From contig JAHAGQ010000011.1 of the NCBI GenBank assembly GCA_018373675.1, positions 1 to 64,000 on the forward strand: a DNA stretch of 64,000 nt, read 5' to 3'. The position numbers were made by a program, and so were the translations under genes. Source of the stretch: Collinsella sp. Lineage in GTDB: Bacteria; Actinomycetota; Coriobacteriia; Coriobacteriales; Coriobacteriaceae. Positions 58,115 to 64,000 of the stretch are shown here, one piece after another (the first letter of the stretch is position 1; every line of letters starts with the position of its first letter). A model generated the notes under the pieces. The model worked only from the letters and a program-made list of their open reading frames with translations. It was not told the origin of the DNA and did not search any database.

Positions 58115-58125
58115 GGTCGAGTGGA

Positions 58126-59127
58126 CTACTTCGCGGCGCCGGGGATGCCGTGGGAGGTTTTGGCGGTTTTGGCTCCGTTTACGATGGCGGTTTCCAGGGC
58201 CCTTACGGCGAGCATGCCCAGCAGGTCTAGGGGAACGGCGGCGCTTGCCTGGGCGCCCAGTTTGCCGCTGGCGAGGGTGTAGATGGTGTCGCCGTCGTTG
58301 GTGGTGTGCGTGGGACGGATGGCGTGTGCGTAGGCGTCTGCAGCCATCTGGGAGACCTTGGTGGCTTGTGCCTTAGTGAGTTCCACGTTGGTGACGATGC
58401 AGCTGATGGTGGTGTTGGTGCGGTCGAGCGGCATCTGCATGGATCCGGCGGCGGCAAAGGCTGCGAGTTCCGTGTCGACGATCTGGTCGCTATCGGCGGC
58501 GGCGCGCATGCCGGCGACCCACTCGCCGGTGAAGGGGTCGACCACGTTGCCGCAGGCGTTGACCGAGACCACGGCGCCTACCTTAACGGGACCGAGCGCC
58601 ACGGCGGCAGCGCCAAGGCCGGCCTTCATGCAGGTAGCGGGGCCCATGAGCTTGCCTACAGTGGCGCCGGTGCCGGCGCCTACGTTGCCCTGTTCGAGCT
58701 TGGTGGGGGTGTTGTCGAGTGCTTCGCGCACGGCGGCGATGCCGGCCTCAATGTCGGGGCGAACGGTGGGGTTACCAAAGGCGAGGTCGAAGATACAGCT
58801 CGAGCACACGATAGGCACCTGCGTGGGGCCGACGGGAAGGCCGATGCCGCGGCTCTCAAGCTCGCGAGCGACGCCGCTTGCAGCCTCGAGGCCAAAGGCC
58901 GATCCACCCGAAAGGCAGACGGCGTGGACCTTGTCGACGGTGTTCTCGGGTCGCAGCAGGTCGGTTTCGCGCGATGCTGGAGCACCGCCGCGAACGTCAA
59001 CGCCGCCGGTGGCGCCCTCGGGTGCCACGATTACGGTGCAACCGGTGCCGGCCTCCTCGTCCGTATAGTTGCCATAGCAAAAGCCATCGACATCGCAGAC
59101 GTCAATGGCCTCGAGCAGTGTATCCAT
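58126..59127 (-). CDS. P1-family (S58, DmpA-like) peptidase
   Basis: A 333-residue member of the P1/DmpA family of autoprocessing N-terminal-nucleophile hydrolases. Family blocks: GTGCTVIVAPEGATGGVDVRGGAPASRETDLL, HAVCLSGGSAFGLEAASGV, GNVGAGTGATVGKLMG near residue 155 and the likely self-cleavage region DRTNTTISCIVTNVELTKAQ near residue 240, where a Thr/Ser precedes the conserved strand. Aminopeptidase or beta-peptide activity is known for relatives. ATG 59127 is preceded by TAGGAGT. It is followed by family-2 element E. Confidence 0.82.
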   Translation of the reverse strand: MDTLLEAIDVCDVDGFCYGNYTDEEAGTGCTVIVAPEGATGGVDVRGGAPASRETDLLRPENTVDKVHAVCLSGGSAFGLEAASGVARELESRGIGLPVGPTQVPIVCSSCIFDLAFGNPTVRPDIEAGIAAVREALDNTPTKLEQGNVGAGTGATVGKLMGPATCMKAGLGAAAVALGPVKVGAVVSVNACGNVVDPFTGEWVAGMRAAADSDQIVDTELAAFAAAGSMQMPLDRTNTTISCIVTNVELTKAQATKVSQMAADAYAHAIRPTHTTNDGDTIYTLASGKLGAQASAAVPLDLLGMLAVRALETAIVNGAKTAKTSHGIPGAAK

Positions 59128-59228
59128 GTTTAACTCCTATCGGTTTTCCGCCGCGCCTTGTGCCCGGTCGGGATCCGTACGGTACGCCAAAATTGTAGGC
59201 GCCGGGGGATACCCAGCGCCAGATGCAA

Positions 59229-59810
59229 TTACGAGAGTTTTTGAATCGCGCGCGCGACGCGGGCGATGGGTAGGCCCACCACGTTATAGAAGTCGCCCGA
59301 AATATCGTGCACGAGCATGCGTCCGCCTGTGCCCTGAATGCCGTAGGCGCCGGCCTTGTCCATGGGCTCACCCGAGGCGACGTAGCGCTCGATCTGCTCG
59401 TCGGTGAGCTCGTAGAACGTCACGTCGGTCACATCGACAAAGGACAGGCTCTCGGCGGCATGCGGGGCTGTAGCGTCGCCGGCTTTAACGATGCAGACGC
59501 CGGTTGCGACCTGGTGCGTGCGGCCCGAAAGCTCACGGAGCATGGTGTGCGCCTCGTCCTCGGTTGCCGGCTTGCCCAGAATCTTGCCGTCAAAGGTGAC
59601 GATGGTGTCGGCCGCGACCGTCAGCTCATTGGGCTCGGCATACTCGGCAGCAACGGCGGCGGCTTTTGCGCGTGCTAAACGTTCAACGAGCGTAAGCGGG
59701 GCCTCGCCATCAAAGGGCGTTTCGTCGATATCTGCGGGAATCACGCGAATGTCATACCCTGCCTCGCGCATCAGCTCTATGCGGCGCGGCGATTGGGAAG
59801 CCAAAATCAT
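59229..59810 (-). CDS. maf: Maf-family nucleotide pyrophosphatase
   Basis: A 193-residue house-cleaning nucleotide pyrophosphatase. Motifs: MILASQSPRRIELMREAGY at the N terminus, DETPFDGE, AADTIVTFDGKILGKPATEDEA near residue 70 and the C-terminal DKAGAYGIQGTGGRMLVHDISGDFYNVVGLPIARV. It hydrolyses dTTP/UTP-type or modified nucleotides and is linked to division control in some bacteria. Its ATG overlaps the DJ-1 gene stop (ATGA). Confidence 0.9.
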   Translation of the reverse strand: MILASQSPRRIELMREAGYDIRVIPADIDETPFDGEAPLTLVERLARAKAAAVAAEYAEPNELTVAADTIVTFDGKILGKPATEDEAHTMLRELSGRTHQVATGVCIVKAGDATAPHAAESLSFVDVTDVTFYELTDEQIERYVASGEPMDKAGAYGIQGTGGRMLVHDISGDFYNVVGLPIARVARAIQKLS

Positions 59811-60349
59811 AGTTGGATACCCTCGGCGACCTTCTCGACGGCCTTTTCGCCGGCGAGCGTGCGCAGCAGCTCCAATGCAAAGGGGAGTGACTGTGACATG
59901 CCGCTGGCAGTGATGATGTTGCCGTCTTGCGTGACCTTCTCGCCGGTATAGGCGCCTTCGGGGAAGCTTTTCTCAAAGCCAGGGAAGCACGTGGCGTGGC
60001 GCCCCTCGAGCAGGTCGAGCTCGCCCAGGATAAACGGGGCGGCGCAGATGGCGGCGACGTGCTTGGTCGCGGCGAACTCGCAGACCACGTCGCAGACACG
60101 CTGATCGGCGCGCAGGTTGGTGGCACCGGGCAGGCCGCCGGGCAGCACGACGCAGTCGTACTCGTCAAAGTTGATCTCATCAAAGAGCGTATCGCAGGTC
60201 ACGGGGATCTGCAGCGAGCTTACGACCTCACGCGTGGGCATAATCGAGACGAGCGTGGCACGCACGCCGCCGCGACGCATGACATCGACCATGGTCAAGC
60301 ATTCAATAGTTTCAAAGCCATCGGCGGCGAGAACGGCAACGCTGGGCAT
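59807..60349 (-). CDS. DJ-1/PfpI-family protein
   Basis: A 180-residue flavodoxin-like protein of the DJ-1 (YajL/ThiJ) branch. AVLAADGFETIECLTMVDVMRRGGVRATLVSI opens it; the nucleophile elbow is AAICAAPFILGEL with Cys near residue 98; VTQDGNIITASGMSQSLPFALELL closes it. Relatives act as chaperone, glyoxalase or deglycase-type repair proteins; which applies is unclear. I start at ATG 60349 (AAAGGAAC upstream) rather than 60373. It is cotranscribed with maf. Confidence 0.85.
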   Translation of the reverse strand: MPSVAVLAADGFETIECLTMVDVMRRGGVRATLVSIMPTREVVSSLQIPVTCDTLFDEINFDEYDCVVLPGGLPGATNLRADQRVCDVVCEFAATKHVAAICAAPFILGELDLLEGRHATCFPGFEKSFPEGAYTGEKVTQDGNIITASGMSQSLPFALELLRTLAGEKAVEKVAEGIQL

Positions 60350-60455
60350 GAGGGTTCCTTTCATAGGCGGCATACAATTAGCCGTCTTATACCCCGAAGA
60401 CTTCCGCTTGCCACGCTCGATTTCCCAATGATTTTTCTGAGCAATGATTAAGTGG

Positions 60456-61769
60456 CTAGTTGCGCCTAAGGTGGACGACGGTCTCGCAGTGGAAGGTTTG
60501 TGGGAACAGGTCGACTGGCGTGATCTTTACGGGGGAGAAGGTGCCTTCTTCGACAAAGCGTTTGAGATCGCGCGCCAGGGTGGCCGGGTCGCAGCTCACG
60601 TAGGCGACATCGCGGGCACTCGTGCTGGCGATAAGGTCGATCGCTTCGGGGGCGAGGCCTGCGCGCGGCGGGTCGACCACCAAGACGTCGGCATCCTGGT
60701 CGGGGAACTCGCGCACCGCGTCTCCGCCAATGACGTCGACGTTATCAAGCTTGTTGATCTCCAGGTTACGGCGCAGGTCGCGCACGGCGGGGCCGTAGGC
60801 CTCGACGGCGGCGACAAAGTCGCAGCGGCGGGCGAGCGGCAGGGTAAAGGTGCCGGCACCGCAGTACAGGTCCATGGCAAGCTCGTCTTCCTGCGGATCG
60901 AGCGCTTCCATGACAAGCTCGATCAAAATCTCGGCACCCTTGGTGTTGACCTGGAAAAAAGACGGGGCAGACAAGCGCATCTGACCCTCGGCGATATTCT
61001 CGGTCCATGAGCCCTCTCCGGCGAGCATTTCGACCTTGGAAACACGGCGGGCCTTCTTTTCGCCCTTGCTCATCACGCGTACGACACTTGTGGGGTGCGC
61101 GGCGTCTGCCAACACGCGCGAGACTTGCGAGCGCGGGAAAGAGCCCGTAGGCGTCCAGAGCGCCACCTCGAGTGCCTTGGTGCGACGCGAGGCGCGAATG
61201 CCCACGCGCTCAAGGCCCAGGTCGTGGCTGCCGCTCAGATAATTGAGCGCGCCGACGACCGATTTGAGTGCCTTGGGGAAGCGTTTGTCGAACAACGGGC
61301 ACGAATCGACGGTCACGATCTTGCGAGGATCGACACCGTGCATGCCAAGACGCACGCGGCCGTTTACAACGGTCGGCTCGAGTTCGATTTTATTGCGGTA
61401 GCCCCAATCATCCTTGGTGTGGCGGATGGGTTGCACCAGTTCATCGACTTGATCGGGGCTGAACTTGCCGATACGCTCGAGCGTGGAACGCAGGTTTTGC
61501 TCCTTGGCGGCAAGCTGTGCCGTGCGCGAGAGGTTGCCCCACGAACAACCACCGCAGATGCCCACGAAGGGGCAGGGGGGCTGAATGCGATCGGGACTCG
61601 GCTCCAGAATCTCGGTCGTGCGGGCGCGCATAAACGACTTGCCGTCCTGTACGACCTCGGCCTCGACGGTGTCGCCTGCCACGGCGCCCTGCACAAAGAC
61701 GGCCTTGCCGTTGTCGGCGTGCGCCAGCCCGTCGGCGCCGTAGGTCATCGATTCTATAGTGAGCTTCAT
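60456..61769 (-). CDS. RumA/TrmA-type rRNA (uracil-C5)-methyltransferase
   Basis: A 437-residue SAM-dependent RNA methyltransferase. N-terminal TRAM domain (MKLTIESMTYGADGLAHADNGKAVFVQGAVAGDTVEAEVV), iron-sulfur cysteines CPFVGICGGC plus a downstream Cys (DSCPLF), SAM site DLYCGAGTFTLPLA near residue 305, VVDPPRAGL and the catalytic cysteine in YVSCDPATLARDL near 388. It methylates U in 23S rRNA; position (747, 1939 or both) cannot be told. Start ATG 61769 fits the TRAM domain; longer starts to 61805 add nothing conserved. Confidence 0.88.
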   Translation of the reverse strand: MKLTIESMTYGADGLAHADNGKAVFVQGAVAGDTVEAEVVQDGKSFMRARTTEILEPSPDRIQPPCPFVGICGGCSWGNLSRTAQLAAKEQNLRSTLERIGKFSPDQVDELVQPIRHTKDDWGYRNKIELEPTVVNGRVRLGMHGVDPRKIVTVDSCPLFDKRFPKALKSVVGALNYLSGSHDLGLERVGIRASRRTKALEVALWTPTGSFPRSQVSRVLADAAHPTSVVRVMSKGEKKARRVSKVEMLAGEGSWTENIAEGQMRLSAPSFFQVNTKGAEILIELVMEALDPQEDELAMDLYCGAGTFTLPLARRCDFVAAVEAYGPAVRDLRRNLEINKLDNVDVIGGDAVREFPDQDADVLVVDPPRAGLAPEAIDLIASTSARDVAYVSCDPATLARDLKRFVEEGTFSPVKITPVDLFPQTFHCETVVHLRRN

Positions 61770-61817
61770 ATTCCTGCCTGTCATTCGCGTTGTTGTTCGC
61801 ACCATGGTAGCAGGGAA

Positions 61818-61859
61818 AAGCGCCCCGCATCCGAGGCTTTCCTCAAATGCGGGGCGCTT
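61818..61859 (-). terminator. terminator of ppk
   Basis: A 13-bp stem (61818-61830 with 61847-61859), extended on the minus strand by GAGG/CCTC around AAAG, followed by TTTTCC. Confidence 0.8.
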
Positions 61860-61882
61860 CTACAAACTGCTTCTACAAACGA

Positions 61883-64000
61883 CTATTTCGTCTTGCCGGT
61901 AATGAGCGTCTTAAGACCCAGGCCGATCAGACCCAGGCCCATGCGCACGCGACCGGGGCGATGGCGCTCGATGGCCTTGGTCTTGCCGGCGGGCTTATCG
62001 CGACGGGCGCTCGTCTCGGGTGCGGGCTTGGTGACCTGCGGCTCGGGCTGAGGTGCAGGTGCGGGCTCGGGCTCAATGACGGTCGCCTGGACCTCTTGGA
62101 CCTTGGGTGCTACTGGCTGCGGCTCGGCCTCGGGGGCAGGTTCCGCCTCAATGACGGGCTCGGGCGCGGCCTCGGCGTTGCGATAGGCACGCTCCAACAG
62201 AGCTTCCTGCGAGTTGAAGGGCTTCTCGCCCTCTTTGCGCTCCACGGGAACCCAGGTGCCGTCACTCGTCAGACTGCGGGCCTTCACGTTGTCCCGCAGC
62301 TGCATGCCCATGTACTCGTGTACCAGGGCGCGGCAGGTGGGGTCGAGCACAGGGAAGGCGATTTCCACGCGGTGCTCGGTGTTGCGTGTCATCATGTCTG
62401 CCGAGCTCAGGTAAATCATGTCCGAGTCCACGCCAAAAGCGTAAACACGGGCGTGCTCCAAAAAGCGTCCGACGATGGAGCGGACATGCACGTTCTCGGT
62501 CTTGCCCGGAACACCGGGCTTGAGGCACGAGATGCCGCGGATGATCATGTCCACGCGCACGCCGGCACACGATGCCTCGGCGATCTTGTCGATAACCTCG
62601 CGGTCGGTCAGCGAGTTGAGCTTAAAGAACACGCGGGCGGGCTCGCCGGCAAGGGCGCGCTGAATCTCGCGGTCAAGCCCGCGCATGATGAGCGGTTTCA
62701 GTCCGACGGGCGCCACACCCAGGAAGCGGTAGTCGCCGCGCAGGTTGCCCAGCGACAGATTGCGGAAGAACAGGTTGGCGTCTTCACCGATGCCGGGATG
62801 GGCTGTCATGAGCATAAAGTCGCTGTAGAGTTTGGCCGTCTTCTCGTTAAAGTTGCCGGTGCCCAAAAGCGTGAGGCGGGTGAGCGCCATGCCCTCGCGA
62901 TAGGTGAGCTGGCAGATCTTTGAGTGGCATTTAAAGCCCTCGGAACCATAGATGACGGTGCAGCCCGCCTCTTCCAGACGCTCGGCCCACTCGATGTTGT
63001 TCTGCTCGTCAAAGCGGGCACGAAGTTCCATGAGCACCGTGACCTCTTTGCCGTTCTCGGCAGCATCGATCAGCGACTCGCACAGGCGGCTCTGCTTGGC
63101 CACGCGGTAGAGTGTGATGCGCAGCGAGATGCACTCGGGGTCGTAGGCGGCCTCGTGCACCAGATCCAGGAAGGGGTTCATGGCCTCGTAGGGATAAAAG
63201 AGCAGCTTGTCGCCCTGCAGCACCTGTTCGCGGATGGAGCGGGTCATATCGATGGTGGGGTTGGGCTGCGGCTTAAACGGCGTAAAGAGCAGCTCGTTGC
63301 GCAGGTGCTCGGGAATCTTGCCCTCAATGCCGAAGACGTAGCCCAGGTCGAGCGGGATATCGCAGGTAAAGACCGAGCGGCGCGAAAGCTCGAGCGCCTT
63401 GCGGATGGTCTTGAGCGTCGCCTTCTCGAGCGACCCCGAGACCGCGAGCACTACCGGCTGCAGGCGCAGGCGCTTCTTGAGAATGCGCTTCATGTGCTGG
63501 CGGTAGTCCTCTTCCTCTTCGACGCCCTCGCCGTCCGGATCGATGTCGGCGTTGCGGGTGACTCGGATGAGCGCGCGGTCGAGTGGCTTGTAGGAGCCAA
63601 AGCAGCTGTCCAGGCAGGCGAGGATGACGTCCTCGAGCAAGATGTAGGAGTAGGTGCCGGTGGGCGAGGGGATCTCGACCACGCGGTTCATCGAGGCGGG
63701 AATCTCGATAAGGCCCAGCAGGCTCTCCTCGTCGGTGGCGCCGTCCAGACCACAGGCCAGATAGAGCGCGCCATTGCGCAGGTTGGGGAAGGGGTGGCGA
63801 GGATCGATGACCAGCGGCGAGATGACCGGCGACACGTAGGCCTGGAAGTAGCGGGTTACAAAGGTGCGCTCCTCGGGCGTAAGCGAATCGATGTGGGCGC
63901 GGTGAACGCCCAAGGTGTCGAGCTTGCCCTCGATGCTCTTAAAGATGGACTCCCAACGGGTAAGGAGCCCGGGCATTTCGGCCATGACAGCATCGACCTG
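61883..64000 (-). CDS. ppk1: polyphosphate kinase 1 (5' end outside the window)
   Basis: The frame stays open to the window edge, so at least 705 residues of the C-terminal part are seen and the true start lies beyond 64000. PPK1 builds polyphosphate from ATP. Seen: middle-domain FVTRYFQAYVSPVISPLVIDPRHPFPNLRNG, IPASMNRVVEIP, LLFYPYEAMNPFLDLVHEAAYDPECISLRITLYRVAKQS, the phospho-His loop EGFKCHSKICQLTYREG, TGNFNEKTAKLYSDF, and the second catalytic His in GRFLEHARVYAFG. After the kinase an extra tail of about 100 residues, acidic Pro/Glu-rich then basic, ends in a short hydrophobic MGLGLIGLGLKTLITGKTK. The tail is not part of standard PPK1. Confidence 0.9.
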   Translation of the reverse strand, partial: QVDAVMAEMPGLLTRWESIFKSIEGKLDTLGVHRAHIDSLTPEERTFVTRYFQAYVSPVISPLVIDPRHPFPNLRNGALYLACGLDGATDEESLLGLIEIPASMNRVVEIPSPTGTYSYILLEDVILACLDSCFGSYKPLDRALIRVTRNADIDPDGEGVEEEEDYRQHMKRILKKRLRLQPVVLAVSGSLEKATLKTIRKALELSRRSVFTCDIPLDLGYVFGIEGKIPEHLRNELLFTPFKPQPNPTIDMTRSIREQVLQGDKLLFYPYEAMNPFLDLVHEAAYDPECISLRITLYRVAKQSRLCESLIDAAENGKEVTVLMELRARFDEQNNIEWAERLEEAGCTVIYGSEGFKCHSKICQLTYREGMALTRLTLLGTGNFNEKTAKLYSDFMLMTAHPGIGEDANLFFRNLSLGNLRGDYRFLGVAPVGLKPLIMRGLDREIQRALAGEPARVFFKLNSLTDREVIDKIAEASCAGVRVDMIIRGISCLKPGVPGKTENVHVRSIVGRFLEHARVYAFGVDSDMIYLSSADMMTRNTEHRVEIAFPVLDPTCRALVHEYMGMQLRDNVKARSLTSDGTWVPVERKEGEKPFNSQEALLERAYRNAEAAPEPVIEAEPAPEAEPQPVAPKVQEVQATVIEPEPAPAPQPEPQVTKPAPETSARRDKPAGKTKAIERHRPGRVRMGLGLIGLGLKTLITGKTK

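Overview
The window reads as chromosome of a host-associated actinobacterium of the class Coriobacteriia, most probably a gut Collinsella. The reasons are G+C-rich codon use, actinobacterial versions of EttA, PPK1 and NadE, a fermentative lactate/acetate gene set (ldh, two ackA, pta), sortase-anchored surface proteins, ECF-type vitamin or amino-acid uptake, and an acetylated-intermediate (DapH type) lysine/diaminopimelate route. The genus is an inference from gene content. No rRNA, tRNA, CRISPR array or intact insertion sequence was seen.

Layout. 1-2.3 kb: two HAD phosphatases. 2.4-9.2 kb: a six-gene operon with the signature of fructoselysine (Amadori product) use: GntR/UTRA regulator, YfcC-type carrier, amidohydrolase, FrlC-like epimerase, FrlB-like deglycase and FrlD-like kinase. 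9.2-9.5 kb: a 222-bp inverted-repeat element. 9.5-16.7 kb: tatD-tcdA, an SdpR/SdpI-type pair, ettA and two unusual proteins (a LOTUS-like protein and a Ser/Thr-rich membrane protein). 16.9-24.5 kb: nadE, an aminotransferase, ldh, a lipase-like protein, a nucleoid protein and a Phd/RelE-type toxin-antitoxin pair. 24.7-30.1 kb: lysine/DAP genes with dapH, dapB and a lysA-dapA fused frame under a lysine riboswitch, divergent from an M20 deacetylase. 30.2-35.7 kb: HigBA, small membrane proteins, a HTH regulator with a membrane Ser/Thr kinase, a secreted coiled-coil lysozyme-like protein and a MOSC protein. 35.9-38 kb: a probable D-aspartate ligase with an aspartate racemase. 38.1-41.7 kb: an ECF transporter whose leader encodes a WWW peptide followed by a terminator, i.e. 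tryptophan attenuation. 41.8-49.4 kb: an LPXTG C69 dipeptidase with a frameshift at its signal peptide, a lipid kinase with a 30-residue membrane peptide, RNase D, a YugP-like protease, xseAB and a HIT protein. 49.4-51.6 kb: an A+T-richer LysR/MFS pair. 51.7-55.3 kb: tandem ackA and convergent pta. 55.5-57.8 kb: glf and a glycosyltransferase. 58.1-64 kb: P1 peptidase, maf, a DJ-1 protein, an RumA-type methyltransferase and partial ppk.

The most unusual content is non-coding. Two families of long imperfect hairpins sit directly downstream of genes, in sense orientation. Family 1 has three copies (after ettA, dapH and the ECF S gene). Family 2 has two facing copies (after the glycosyltransferase and the P1 peptidase). 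Within each family the arms differ between copies yet stay self-complementary, while internal-loop blocks are conserved, as expected of selected RNA structures.

Working logic: sugar-amine and tryptophan uptake feed a fermentative metabolism that ends in lactate and acetate. The DAP and D-Asp genes and the hydrolases serve the cell wall. Several operons carry visible RNA-level control (lysine riboswitch, Trp attenuator, an RBS-sequestering hairpin).
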